DNA from: JACMRP01 sp047302465
GTDB lineage: Bacteria; Bdellovibrionota; Bdellovibrionia; Bdellovibrionales; Bdellovibrionaceae
Length of the DNA stretch: 64,000 bases
Assembly (NCBI RefSeq): GCF_047302465.1
Contig: NZ_CP178621.1
Coordinates: 744,001 to 808,000 of the forward strand
Direction: 5' to 3'
The notes under the pieces are model-generated. The model made no database searches. It was not told the DNA's origin and saw nothing but the letters and a program-made list of their open reading frames with translations. The first letter of the stretch is position 1; each line of letters opens with the position of its first letter. The position numbers were made by a program, and so were the translations under genes. Positions 23,012 through 32,796 of this stretch are shown piece by piece.

Positions 23012-23728
23012 TTAAGGAGCAGCCCAAGCATCGATGACTGCTTGGCCAACAGCGGCTGGGTCATTTATATCAATGCCTTCTAAGGCATCATTAAGCTGAT
23101 TGCAAAGCGACTCGTTGGCGTTTCCATTTTCACAGCTTGCTGTGTATGTGGAAGAGATTGCAGAGCCGATCGCAGCAATCGTTGTAGGATCGGGATTATT
23201 TTGAAGATCTACAAGCGCATCGTTGATTTGTTGTGGAGTAGGCGTGGTGCCAGAACCACCGCCCGTCAACGTGTTAGCAACCTTCGCAAGAGTAGTAGAA
23301 GTACTAGCCATTGAGCCCAAAAGCATCAAGCCCTTAGCACCAGATTTATTGCAGTGAGAAAGCGTTTCACTTGCAAAAGTCACGTTGTCATCCATTGTAG
23401 CTTTGCTTTTGAATGTCATGACACTCATGAAGGCTTCTGTATTACTGGAAGCATTTGTATCAAAGGCTTCGAAAGCTTCTCTGAAGCGAGCTGGCTGAGT
23501 GAAACCTTCATCGATGAAGTTGGCAGAACAGCGAAGAGCATAAGCTCCCTTAGATTCGATACCTTCAATTTTTTCTAAGCAAGCTGCTGCTTCACCTTGA
23601 GCGGCATCGTCGATACAAAGCTGAGCTTGTCCGACCTTGTCCATATCCTTAGGGCCACAAGATGAAATAAACGCACTCATTGAAAGAGCGCAAATAAAAG
23701 CTAAATTCTTCTTCTTTCCGTAGTTCAT
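23012..23728 (-). CDS. Secreted lipoprotein of unknown function
   Basis: The 238-residue protein starts at the ATG at 23728 (GGAGGA eight bases ahead); an upstream ATG at 23752 would add eight residues and weaken the signal. The lipobox is FISSC, giving Cys24 or so as the lipid site. The mature part has paired cysteines (QLCIDDAAQGEAAACLEK, YALRCSANFIDEG) and a low-complexity Thr/Gly stretch near residue 165. The GAYALRCSANFI segment resembles GAYAARCGMEFL of the lipoprotein at 25037, so the two may be distant paralogues. Function unknown. Confidence 0.72.
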   Translation of the reverse strand: MNYGKKKNLAFICALSMSAFISSCGPKDMDKVGQAQLCIDDAAQGEAAACLEKIEGIESKGAYALRCSANFIDEGFTQPARFREAFEAFDTNASSNTEAFMSVMTFKSKATMDDNVTFASETLSHCNKSGAKGLMLLGSMASTSTTLAKVANTLTGGGSGTTPTPQQINDALVDLQNNPDPTTIAAIGSAISSTYTASCENGNANESLCNQLNDALEGIDINDPAAVGQAVIDAWAAP

Positions 23729-23933
23729 CGAAAACGTCCTCCGCAAAATCAAATATCACTCTATTATTCTACGGCAGAAAGCAGTCGGGGACTAAAATTT
23801 TGCCTTTAGGACCATTGGCATGTCTTCGAATGAGTCATCTGGACTTTTGTTGGTATTTATTGGTTTTGTATCAACTTGAGAGCAGTTTCTGCCGATAAGT
23901 TCCATAGACGTCAAAGAGGACGTAGGAATAAAA

Positions 23934-25019
23934 ATGAAAAGGAATTCAACGATTTTCTATACTTTGATTTTTGTGCTTCTGTGCAGCTCGGAGAGCTGGG
24001 CACGGGAACGTCGTTATTTCTATGAAGGCGTCCGTGGTCGCGGTATGGGCGGCGCCCAGATTGCTACTGTGAATGACGAGACGGCATTGCTCATCAATCC
24101 TGCTGGTCTTGGAAAATTGCGCGAGTTCTACGGAACTATCTTTGACCCTGAGTTAGAATACTCGAACAACCTCAATAGTATGAATCAGTCTTCGTCCATT
24201 ACTGAACCCTTCAGTATTGGCGGCATTAAAAATACGCTCGATGCTTCTAGAGACACTTATTATCACGCGAAAGCTCAAATTTTCCCATCGATGGTTTCAA
24301 AAAACTTCGGTATTGGGATCTACAGCAGTTATTTGTTGGACGGCGAGATGAACACGGCCGGTACCAATATGGACGTCTACTATCGTAGCGATCTGGCGTT
24401 GGCATTAGGTTACAACTTCCGATTCTTCGACGGACGTATCAAATTAGGTTTTGGTGCGAAGATCATTAACCGCATCGAAGTTGACAATCCTTTGATTGAT
24501 CCTACCGGGGCTTTGGATCTCGTCAGTGTAGGTGCGACGGAAGGTACAGGGCTGGCGACAGATGTTGGCTTAATCATGACGGCACCTTGGGCGATGCTGC
24601 CAACTTTAAGTATCGTTGCTCACGATGTCGGTAATACGGCATTTGATAAAGCCAGTGGCTTGCGTTTGACGACGACAGATCGGCCGGCCACGGTGCCTCA
24701 AGACGTAGATGTTGCTTTGGCTATTTTCCCAATACACTCGAATAAAGTCCGCTCTACATGGACTGTCGAATACCGAGGTCTCTTAACGGCTAAGGATGAG
24801 ACTGATAAGGCCAAATTGATTCATGGTGGGGCAGAAGTGAATATTGCAGACATTTTCTTTATTCGTGCGGGTTATAATCAAAGGTATTACACCGCGGGGT
24901 TAGAGTTCGCCTCAGAGCGAACACAGTTTCAAATTGCGACATACGGAGAAGAGATCGGAGATGAGACAACGCCGCGGGAAGATCGACGAACCGTATTTAA
25001 GTTCGCATTTCGATTCTAA
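23934..25019 (+). CDS. PorV/UPF0164-like outer-membrane barrel protein
   Basis: The 361-residue protein has a signal peptide (FYTLIFVLLCSSESWA) and the start of the mature part reads GVRGRGMGGAQIATVNDETA with LLINPAGLGK, the same pattern as in the barrels at 19836 and 25870. The C-terminus VFKFAFRF ends in Phe. It is the first gene of a three-gene set (barrel, lipoprotein, barrel) that runs into addB. A good ribosome site is weak (AGGAAT). Such barrels may take up hydrophobic molecules or, like PorV, help place surface proteins; neither can be told here. Confidence 0.75.
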   Translation: MKRNSTIFYTLIFVLLCSSESWARERRYFYEGVRGRGMGGAQIATVNDETALLINPAGLGKLREFYGTIFDPELEYSNNLNSMNQSSSITEPFSIGGIKNTLDASRDTYYHAKAQIFPSMVSKNFGIGIYSSYLLDGEMNTAGTNMDVYYRSDLALALGYNFRFFDGRIKLGFGAKIINRIEVDNPLIDPTGALDLVSVGATEGTGLATDVGLIMTAPWAMLPTLSIVAHDVGNTAFDKASGLRLTTTDRPATVPQDVDVALAIFPIHSNKVRSTWTVEYRGLLTAKDETDKAKLIHGGAEVNIADIFFIRAGYNQRYYTAGLEFASERTQFQIATYGEEIGDETTPREDRRTVFKFAFRF

Positions 25020-25036
25020 GCGGAGGGGATCGAAGG

Positions 25037-25873
25037 ATGAAAAAGTACGTAATTAGACTTTTACAACTATTCATTGTTACTGCGGGAGTTCTCTCTTGCA
25101 CGGGCGCCAATCTTTATACGGATTTGGCTTCGAATAAAGAGTCCGATGAGGCTTTATTTGAAGATGCTCAGACTTTAATGGACGCTGGTGATTACACCGG
25201 TGCCATCAATAAACTGCTTGCGACTACAGCGGACTTCCAAGCGTCGGCACGCTATAAAGAAAGTATCGGCGGAGCTTATGCTGCTCGTTGCGGGATGGAG
25301 TTTCTTCCTTTTGTGACCAATTTGACCGGTGGTTCTTCAAGTTCACTCTATGCCCTGGCTATGAATGGGTTTGTGGGAGTAGATACTAGCAACTATGCAG
25401 ACTGTACAACAGCGAAAACTGTTGTGGAAAGCATTGGTACAATCACTCAGCGGACTCAAAGTCAGAACTTGTTTTTGATGATTCTTGCAATGGCTAGATT
25501 AGGAAATCGTATTCGTAACGTTGCAGACGTTTCACCAGCAACTGGTGACGGAACTGTTGATGGGACTTTCAGCTGTCGTACTAGCGTCTCTACTTCGGAT
25601 GCCCAAGAGATTATTGAGAGCTTTGTAGATTTCCTTACTCTGTTTGGTGAAGTCGGCGCGACTCTTGGTGGGAGCTCATCGACAGATGCTGTTGACGATT
25701 TTATTAACGATTACGGTGTGCCTGATCTGGATTATAGTGGTGGAAGTAACCCCAGTGGTGCTGATGACCTGGATCCGGTTATCGAAATATCTCGTGCTTT
25801 AATCAACTCTCAAGATTTTGGTGTTGGTAGCTGTAACAACGCAGACCCAACAACTTGCCTATGCCCGCCATGA
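25037..25873 (+). CDS. Secreted lipoprotein of unknown function
   Basis: The 278-residue protein has the lipobox GVLSC (Cys21) and a helical N-terminal part with a TPR-like stretch (LMDAGDYTGAINKLLA). The YKESIGGAYAARCGMEFL segment resembles one in the lipoprotein at 23012. The C-terminal part is Gly/Ser/Asp-rich and ends with a cysteine cluster (SCNNADPTTCLCPP). It lies 17 bases after the first barrel gene, and its stop overlaps the start of the second (ATGA), so the three products probably work together at the outer membrane. No family was recognised. Confidence 0.72.
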   Translation: MKKYVIRLLQLFIVTAGVLSCTGANLYTDLASNKESDEALFEDAQTLMDAGDYTGAINKLLATTADFQASARYKESIGGAYAARCGMEFLPFVTNLTGGSSSSLYALAMNGFVGVDTSNYADCTTAKTVVESIGTITQRTQSQNLFLMILAMARLGNRIRNVADVSPATGDGTVDGTFSCRTSVSTSDAQEIIESFVDFLTLFGEVGATLGGSSSTDAVDDFINDYGVPDLDYSGGSNPSGADDLDPVIEISRALINSQDFGVGSCNNADPTTCLCPP

Positions 25874-26973
25874 AAAATCTATTTGCAGTTCTCCTCATTT
25901 TTACTTCACTTTCTACCTACGGCGCAGGTGTGACCGAGACTCATAACAACGTGAGATCTGCGGGCATGGGTGGCATTTATATGTCCATCGTGAATAACTC
26001 TGAAGCGCTCTTCGTGAATCCGGCGGCGCTAGGAAGAACCCAAGGTTTGAACTGGCAAGTGATGAATGTCGAAACCGGCGTGAACGGAATGGATATCTAT
26101 GAGGATTTTCGAGATATCGATACCTCTGATCCAAATAGTTTCAATCAGTTCTTCGGAAAAGATATTTGGTTCCGTCTGGGCGGTAAGGCCGCTGTGACAT
26201 TGCCATACTTCGGTGTGGGTGTATATACGGACAATCAAACTCAATTGGAACTTCACAATCCGGCATTCCCGCAGTTTGATACAACCTTTATCAGTGACTA
26301 TGGCGTAGTTGTCGGTGGATCATTTCCAATAGCTCCAAATACCTATGGCGGTTTGACGCTCAAAAGAATTACTCGTTGGGGTGGTCAGCAAGATATCGAC
26401 TTGGGCGTTATCGCTGGCGGAGACATGGACGCGATTGCGGATCAGTTTCAAAATAAAGGAAATGCTTACGGGATTGATGCTGCTGTGATGACCAGTTTGC
26501 CATTGCCTTTGAACCCAACATTCTCAGTGGTATGGCAAGACGTGGGTTCGACAGCCTTTCAAATGACGGATGGGGCGGACGCGCCACCGCGTATTCATGA
26601 CAATTTGAGTGCGGGGATCTCTACATCTTTGGATTTACCTGGCTTGGATTGGACGGCGGGTTTCGAATATCGTCACATTACCGAAAGCCAATATCAGCTT
26701 GGTAAGAAATTGCACTTTGGTACAGAGTTTTCTCTTCCTTTCATCGACATTCGTGGCGGTATCAATCAAGGTTACGCTGCTTATGGCGTAGGGATGAATC
26801 TCTTCTTCCTGCGCTTTGATGTGGCAAGTTATAAAGAGGAAATGGGTGCCTACCCGGGTCAAAGTCCGCAAAACCGAATTGAGCTTGGTCTGAGCATGGA
26901 TCTAAGTTTCGATGCGGACTTCCGCTTAGTTGGAGCTGACGGTAAAAGACGTAAGTTGAAACAACGCCGTTAA
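25870..26973 (+). CDS. PorV/UPF0164-like outer-membrane barrel protein
   Basis: The 367-residue protein starts at the ATG at 25870, overlapping the upstream stop; an in-frame ATG five codons earlier is less likely. The signal peptide is KNLFAVLLIFTSLSTYGA. The mature part begins NVRSAGMGGIYMSIVNNSEA with LFVNPAALGR, the family pattern shared with the barrels at 19836 and 23934. Late strands (GAAYGVGMNLFFLRFDVASY-like: YGVGMNLFFLRFDV) are kept, but the C-terminus runs on in a basic tail (KRRKLKQRR), which is unusual for a barrel that should end in an aromatic residue. Function unknown. Confidence 0.75.
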   Translation: MKNLFAVLLIFTSLSTYGAGVTETHNNVRSAGMGGIYMSIVNNSEALFVNPAALGRTQGLNWQVMNVETGVNGMDIYEDFRDIDTSDPNSFNQFFGKDIWFRLGGKAAVTLPYFGVGVYTDNQTQLELHNPAFPQFDTTFISDYGVVVGGSFPIAPNTYGGLTLKRITRWGGQQDIDLGVIAGGDMDAIADQFQNKGNAYGIDAAVMTSLPLPLNPTFSVVWQDVGSTAFQMTDGADAPPRIHDNLSAGISTSLDLPGLDWTAGFEYRHITESQYQLGKKLHFGTEFSLPFIDIRGGINQGYAAYGVGMNLFFLRFDVASYKEEMGAYPGQSPQNRIELGLSMDLSFDADFRLVGADGKRRKLKQRR

Positions 26974-26992
26974 TCTTTTATAGTCCTTTCAG

Positions 26993-29734
26993 ATGCTCAA
27001 AATCGTGCAAATTCAATCACCCTCACAAATTGAGGAGCTTTTTGCTTCTTTCAATCCCCAGACGCAATCTTGGGTGGTTTCTGACTTACGCACAAAATTG
27101 GAAATGCAAAAAGTTTTGATCGAGCGCCAAGGGTATTTCTTGGATAGCGCTGTTTTGCGTGCCAGTGATTTGTGGAAGCAGCTTTTAAAACGCCTGGCAC
27201 CTGAGCTTCGTATTGTCTCTAAAGATTTTGCACGTTCGTTGTTGCGCTCTTTTGTCGACAAAAATGCCAGCGTCTTTAATATCAACTCTACCTCCGAAAA
27301 AAGCCTATTCAACTACATGACTCAGTTAGCACCGTTGGCGCTGGCTCAAGATTCGGACGAGCAGATTTCAAAATGGTTTTCTGATCATCCGGAAATTTCT
27401 ATGCGTTGGCAGAGCTGGTATTTGATTGCCAGATCTTCCCTGCGCTGGATGATTCAAGAGAAAAAAGTCATCATTGCCGATTGGATCCCAAGTTACTTGC
27501 AAGAGATCGACGGACTTGAAACCGCGTGGGAACAAGACATCATCGTGGATTTGGGTTCCGAAGTTTCAACAGTTGAAGCGGAAGTGTTTCAACGCCTAAG
27601 TCATCGTCAAAATATTACGGTGATCGAACCACGACCAACATGGCGTGAAGAGTTTCATTATTTACTGCAACCTTATGAATATCTGCGCCCGCAAGCTCAA
27701 GAAGTAATAGCTTTAAAAAGTCCACTGCTGCCTCCAGCGGTGAAAGAGTCTTTGCGTTTGTCAGGGATGTTGGCCGAAGTAAAACATTCTTGCAGTCAAA
27801 TCCGTCAATGGTTGGAAAAGGGAGTCGCCGCTTCACAAATCGCGGTGATTGCTCCGGATATTGAAATGTACTGGCCCGTGCTGAGTGCATACCTTGAGCA
27901 AGAGGGCATTCCGTTTCAAAAAGATCTGACTGTGAAGCTGCAAGGTCTGCCAAGCCTTCAGCAGTGGGTAGCGACATTACGTGCGCAAAGTTCGCGCGTC
28001 ACTTCGGCAGACTTAGAAGTTTCGTTTTATTCACGCCAAGAAGCTCAGAGTCTTCGTTACGAAGAATTTGCAGCGCTCTTTAAGGCGATTTACGGCGAAG
28101 AGGACTTAGCCCGCGAAGAAAAAGTTCACAAGCTTTATCACTCTGAAATTTCTTTGGACGAAAATCTGAATCGTGATCAGTTTCTATCTCAGGCTTTAAA
28201 AGCATGGCCACGCCGAGAAGGCCCGACCGAGATGCTGATCGTTGTGCTGCGGGAAGTTTTCCAGAATGCGGCTTCTCAGGTCGAGCTCAGCTACAAAGAG
28301 TGGCTGACCTACTTGGAAAACATTCTTGCGAATAAAGAAATGAAAGCAGTCAGTGGTTCCACGGAAGGTCTCGTGATTACCCCCCTGATGTCTGCTCAGT
28401 CCTACAAGATGTCTTATAAGATTTTCTTAGGGCTTTGTGATGAAAACCTAAAAAATCGCCAACGCAGTCATATCTTAGGCGCGGATTTAAACCGTTTAGC
28501 TTTGGATCTGGGTTTTTATCTAGAGCATCCGGATCATTCCTTTAAAGAATTCCAGCTTCGTTGGTTAGCAGAAGGCCCTGGAGAGAAAAATGTTTTCAGC
28601 TTTGGCCTTTCAGACTTCTCGGGGACGCTGTTGTCTCCGTCAAATTTCTGGATGAGTTTAAAACCGAGCGATGCGCTGACGGTACCAGGGAATACTCGCT
28701 GGGATGCACTTCAGTGTGTTGAGGACGCAAAGATTCTAGAAATCCGCGGTCGGGGAAATGATGAGCAGGCTTTACTCTTAGAGCGCTTGCAAATGGATCG
28801 CGGTCAGAAGATCTTGCCTTCTTTGGATCTCAAACAAGTTCCAAGTTTATCAGCATCGCAGATTGAAAGATATTTAGAATGCCCCTTTGTCTTTGCAGCT
28901 CAGAAGGTCTTTAAACTGCAAGATCATCCAGATTTAGATTTGGATGAGGATGCGCGTAGCAAGGGAACCTTGGCGCACGCGCTTTTTGAAAAACTCACGT
29001 ACCCAGAATTCCGTGCGGAAATTACCGACGTCGAGATGGATGCGGTTTTAGAAGAACTGCGCATACAAGAAAAAATCACGTTGGCGGATCCACGTCTATG
29101 GGCGTCGATGAAGAGACGTTATTTGGCTTTGGGTCGTCGCTTTGTGAATTTTGAAAAAGAATGGCGTCGTGAATTCCCTGACACTCTGACGATTGCTGCG
29201 GAAAAAGATTTTGTATTTTATTTTAACCCGCAAAATGGTGAAGTTCATCGCGAGGCACTTGAAGGCACTCTGAAATTCAGCGGTAAGATCGACCGTATCG
29301 ATCGTCATCGCCAGAATAGCAATCACGTCGTGATTGACTATAAATCCAGCCACGCAGCTTACAAAAATCATAGCGCGTGGTTCGAGAACCGCGAATTGCA
29401 GCTGTTATTCTATATGTGGGCTCTTGAAAAAGAACTCTTAAGTGAAATTACCGGCGAAGTGGTCGGGGCTTTCTATTATAGCTTTAAAGATTTCCACCGT
29501 GAAAAAGGCTTTCAGATCGAAGACCATGCGGGACCTCTGTTTAGACCTGCAGGTCGTAAAGGCGTGAAGGCTAGTGGGGAAGATAAGAAAGAGCTTCTGA
29601 CTCAGTTTGAAGGCCTCATTTTAGAAGTCGTTGGAAAAATTCAAAAAGGCGAAATAGATCCTCGTCCTTTTGATGTGAAAACCTGTGATTCTTGTGAATG
29701 GAGTGTGCTATGTCGAGCGCCACATCGGAATTAA
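26993..29734 (+). CDS. addB: AddB-like subunit of helicase-nuclease, PD-(D/E)XK family
   Basis: The 913-residue protein ends in a RecB-type nuclease domain: GTLAHALFEKLTYPEF, GKIDRIDR, VIDYKSSHA and LQLLFYMW are the metal and catalytic motifs. One Cys in YLECPF (about residue 629) and three in CDSCEWSVLC (about 897-906) fit the four-Cys iron-sulphur staple of AddB. The N-terminal part is helicase-like in fold but shows no Walker A motif, as in AddB. With the gene downstream it should form a complex that resects double-strand breaks for RecA. It follows the barrel gene by 19 bases, so may share its transcript. Confidence 0.85.
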   Translation: MLKIVQIQSPSQIEELFASFNPQTQSWVVSDLRTKLEMQKVLIERQGYFLDSAVLRASDLWKQLLKRLAPELRIVSKDFARSLLRSFVDKNASVFNINSTSEKSLFNYMTQLAPLALAQDSDEQISKWFSDHPEISMRWQSWYLIARSSLRWMIQEKKVIIADWIPSYLQEIDGLETAWEQDIIVDLGSEVSTVEAEVFQRLSHRQNITVIEPRPTWREEFHYLLQPYEYLRPQAQEVIALKSPLLPPAVKESLRLSGMLAEVKHSCSQIRQWLEKGVAASQIAVIAPDIEMYWPVLSAYLEQEGIPFQKDLTVKLQGLPSLQQWVATLRAQSSRVTSADLEVSFYSRQEAQSLRYEEFAALFKAIYGEEDLAREEKVHKLYHSEISLDENLNRDQFLSQALKAWPRREGPTEMLIVVLREVFQNAASQVELSYKEWLTYLENILANKEMKAVSGSTEGLVITPLMSAQSYKMSYKIFLGLCDENLKNRQRSHILGADLNRLALDLGFYLEHPDHSFKEFQLRWLAEGPGEKNVFSFGLSDFSGTLLSPSNFWMSLKPSDALTVPGNTRWDALQCVEDAKILEIRGRGNDEQALLLERLQMDRGQKILPSLDLKQVPSLSASQIERYLECPFVFAAQKVFKLQDHPDLDLDEDARSKGTLAHALFEKLTYPEFRAEITDVEMDAVLEELRIQEKITLADPRLWASMKRRYLALGRRFVNFEKEWRREFPDTLTIAAEKDFVFYFNPQNGEVHREALEGTLKFSGKIDRIDRHRQNSNHVVIDYKSSHAAYKNHSAWFENRELQLLFYMWALEKELLSEITGEVVGAFYYSFKDFHREKGFQIEDHAGPLFRPAGRKGVKASGEDKKELLTQFEGLILEVVGKIQKGEIDPRPFDVKTCDSCEWSVLCRAPHRN

Positions 29735-32700
29735 GAGATATCATTCTCAGAGCAGGTGCCGGAGCGGGGAAGACCACGACCCTGACTCATCTGTTTTTAA
29801 ATTACGCCTCTGATTTCAAAAATAAGCATCAGCGTTTTCCACGCATTGTAGTGACGACCTTTACACGTAAAGCCACCCAAGAATTGAAAGAGCGTCTGTT
29901 GCATTTGTCGATGGAGCAGAGAAGAGAAGATCTTTTCCACTACATCACTAACAAGTCTCAAGTGCAGATTTCAACGATTCATGGGGTTCTAAGTCTTTTC
30001 TTGGGACGTTATGGACATCGTATTGGTCTGAGTTCGGATTTTAAGCTTCTGTCGGGCCCTCAAGAAAATCTAATGCGTCGAAAGATTATTCGTCGTTTGA
30101 TTTTGTCAAATCACGAGTATGAATCTTTGTTAGAGACCTATAGCTTCCGCCAATTGGAATCAGCTCTGCAAAAGTACTACGAGAACTCATTTCTGTTCCA
30201 GAATTTCAATTTCATTAAAAAAGAGGAATTCGCGGTAGAGTTGCAAAAACACTTAGCCGAGTTAGAAGCCCTTCGTAAGCAGGTTAGTTCGCAAGTATTG
30301 GCTGAAACTCAGCAAGCATCATGGGTAAAGTACGCTGAAGGTTTGCAGCGCTTTCATCTGAAAGTAGAAGCGAAGGATGCCCCTGAAGCATTACAGACGA
30401 TTAAAAACTTTTTTGCAGACAATCCACGAAAACCTTCTTTAAGTGCAAAAAACCCCGCAGTCAGTACCGAGACCGGTGAAATGCTGGCAAGTCTGGTCGA
30501 TCACCTCAAAGATCTTTTGGATTCTCCGGAGTACATGCCGGTTTATTGGGAAGAACACGAAAAGAAAAACCAAATCTTCTCGAACCTTGCACAAGAATTC
30601 ACTCGTGATTTATTTAATAGCAAAGTAACGACGGGCTCGATTGCCATGTCAGACCTGGAACTATTGTCGTTGAAACTCATTCATGAGTCTCAGGAAGCTT
30701 GCGATAGTTTTGCGGCTGAATGGGATTATTGGATGATCGACGAATATCAAGATACTAGTCCAATCCAAGTGGCTCTGTTGAAAGCCATGGTCGGAGATCG
30801 TAAAAGTTTCGTGGTCGGAGACCCTCAGCAAAGTATTTATCTTTTCCGTGGTGCCCGCTCGGAAGTTTTCCAAGAAAAAGTGGTTCAGACCCACGAAAGC
30901 GGCGGCGAGGTTCAAGAGAAATTAGTGAACTATCGTTCTACGCCAAGACTTTTACATTTTATCAATCACTACTTCCTAAAGAGCAGTGATCAGTTTGCGG
31001 CGATGGAGCCAGCTCCTGGAAAGACACTTGGTGCGTTGGAAGCACCCGTCGCCCAAGTACGCCTTATCGAAAAGGCCGAGGCTCTGTCGGGACTCAGCGA
31101 AGAAACTCAAGCGGCTTTAGAGCGTATTCAAGATCTCTTAGCTTTGGGTGTGGATGCCGAAAAGATCTGTGTACTTTCCAGAACACGCAATGCTTTAGAA
31201 TCTTTAGCCAAAGCGGCCGAAGCTTATGGTGTTCCTGTGCAAATTCACGTTGCAGGCGGTTTTTACGAGCGTCGCGAAGTGCTGGATACCTTGGCTTTGT
31301 TGAAGTTCCTGATCAATCCTCATGATAATTTGAATTTCTTAAGCTGTTTACGTTCGCCATGGTTGCAGGTGCCGGATCAAGACATTCTTAGCTACTGTCA
31401 TAGTCAGGCGCATTCTTTCTGGAGCCAAGCTGTCAAGCTTGTGCCGGAAACCGAAGCTCGTCATCCAGTGACCTTGTTGAAAAAGTACATTCAGCTTTCG
31501 CAAGGCTTAGGCTTTAGCTTTGTCCTTCGTCGTATGATGGTGGAGTTGGGTCTTTTAGACTATGTCCAAAAGTTAGATCCGACGGGACGTCGTGAAGCCA
31601 ATCTGTGGAAGCTTGTTTCGAATCTTTTTGAGCAAGAACGCACTCCTGGATTTAATTTCTTGGATTTCCTAGATGGGCTTCAAGAAGGGCCGGATGTTGA
31701 TGGTGGTGGCGAAGACTCTGACGCGACTCCGGTGATTGCACCAAAACGTGTAAACTTGATGACGATCCATGCTTCAAAGGGTTTGCAGTTTGATCATGTT
31801 TTGCTTTTGGGAATGACTTCGAAGCCAAGACTCAGTCATTCAGAGCTATTCTCGGTCGACGAGGACAAAGGCCAATGGTCTTTGTCTTTGATGAATGAAG
31901 AAGAGCGCAAAATCCAGCCATCACGCCTAGCAATTCGTGTGAAAGAAAAGTTCAATCAGCGTGAGTTGCAAGAGCATCTGAGAGTGCTTTATGTGGCGCT
32001 GACGCGCGCGAAAGAGAGTCTTACACTTCTCTGGTCCGGAAAGCCCGAGAAGAACTCGTGGGCTGCAACTTGTCCTTTGAATCTGGTCGCTGGAGTCCAT
32101 CAAGAAAAAGATTTCAGCTATGCGGTTCTAGAGGGTTCTTTTGCTCCGCAAATCCAGCAGCGTGAAGAATTGAAGTACCTAACGGATCCAGGTCCTTGGA
32201 AACAAGAAAAGACCGAAAATCAGTTACAAACTTTGGCGGTCACAAGATTGATTTCGGCAGAAAACGAATCTGCGGCGAAATCACCGTCATTGCCAGCCAA
32301 TGTTTTGCAGAAAGCGCTGGCGAAAGCATATCGTGGAACCGAAGCTCATAGAATTTTCGAGTCTTTGAAATACACGCCGCTTGAGACCGTGCTTGAGCAT
32401 ATCGACGACAAAGAGTTGCAAGACGCCGTTCACTTTATTGCCGAGACCAACGAGATCCCACTTCTGAAAATCATTCAAGATGGCCATGTCGAGTGGGGCT
32501 TTAGCTTCCAACATCAGGGCCTGTGGATTCAGGGGCAAATCGATCTTTGGGGTGCGGTGAACGACGAAGTCTGGATTGTCGACTATAAAACGGGATCAAG
32601 TGATCACGCCGCAACAGCCTTTGAACAGCTTAAAGCTTATACGTGGGCTCTTCACAAAATGAACTTCATCGCCAAAAACGCTAAAGTTCACTTAGCCGTT

Positions 32701-32796
32701 GTTTATCCATTCGAAAAAAAGATCAAGACCGAGAAGGGTATTGATTTAAGCCTTTTAGAAAAGAGGTTCTTGGTAGAACCTCCTCTTCCACACTAG
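29710..32796 (+). CDS. addA: AddA-like UvrD/Rep superfamily helicase-nuclease
   Basis: The 1028-residue protein has the SF1 helicase motifs in order: RAGAGAGKTTTLT (Walker A), TTFTRKATQELKERL, IDEYQDTSPIQ (Walker B), VGDPQQSIYLFRGA, VNYRSTPRLL, LMTIHASKGLQFDHVLLLG and YVALTRAKESL. A C-terminal RecB-like nuclease domain carries the WIVDYKTGSS motif. Both strands of a break can thus be processed by AddA and AddB. The ATG at 29710 has TGGAG six bases before it and is preferred over the ATG at 29698; it overlaps the addB end by 25 bases, which implies coupled translation. It ends tail to tail with pckA. Confidence 0.88.
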   Translation: MSSATSELRDIILRAGAGAGKTTTLTHLFLNYASDFKNKHQRFPRIVVTTFTRKATQELKERLLHLSMEQRREDLFHYITNKSQVQISTIHGVLSLFLGRYGHRIGLSSDFKLLSGPQENLMRRKIIRRLILSNHEYESLLETYSFRQLESALQKYYENSFLFQNFNFIKKEEFAVELQKHLAELEALRKQVSSQVLAETQQASWVKYAEGLQRFHLKVEAKDAPEALQTIKNFFADNPRKPSLSAKNPAVSTETGEMLASLVDHLKDLLDSPEYMPVYWEEHEKKNQIFSNLAQEFTRDLFNSKVTTGSIAMSDLELLSLKLIHESQEACDSFAAEWDYWMIDEYQDTSPIQVALLKAMVGDRKSFVVGDPQQSIYLFRGARSEVFQEKVVQTHESGGEVQEKLVNYRSTPRLLHFINHYFLKSSDQFAAMEPAPGKTLGALEAPVAQVRLIEKAEALSGLSEETQAALERIQDLLALGVDAEKICVLSRTRNALESLAKAAEAYGVPVQIHVAGGFYERREVLDTLALLKFLINPHDNLNFLSCLRSPWLQVPDQDILSYCHSQAHSFWSQAVKLVPETEARHPVTLLKKYIQLSQGLGFSFVLRRMMVELGLLDYVQKLDPTGRREANLWKLVSNLFEQERTPGFNFLDFLDGLQEGPDVDGGGEDSDATPVIAPKRVNLMTIHASKGLQFDHVLLLGMTSKPRLSHSELFSVDEDKGQWSLSLMNEEERKIQPSRLAIRVKEKFNQRELQEHLRVLYVALTRAKESLTLLWSGKPEKNSWAATCPLNLVAGVHQEKDFSYAVLEGSFAPQIQQREELKYLTDPGPWKQEKTENQLQTLAVTRLISAENESAAKSPSLPANVLQKALAKAYRGTEAHRIFESLKYTPLETVLEHIDDKELQDAVHFIAETNEIPLLKIIQDGHVEWGFSFQHQGLWIQGQIDLWGAVNDEVWIVDYKTGSSDHAATAFEQLKAYTWALHKMNFIAKNAKVHLAVVYPFEKKIKTEKGIDLSLLEKRFLVEPPLPH

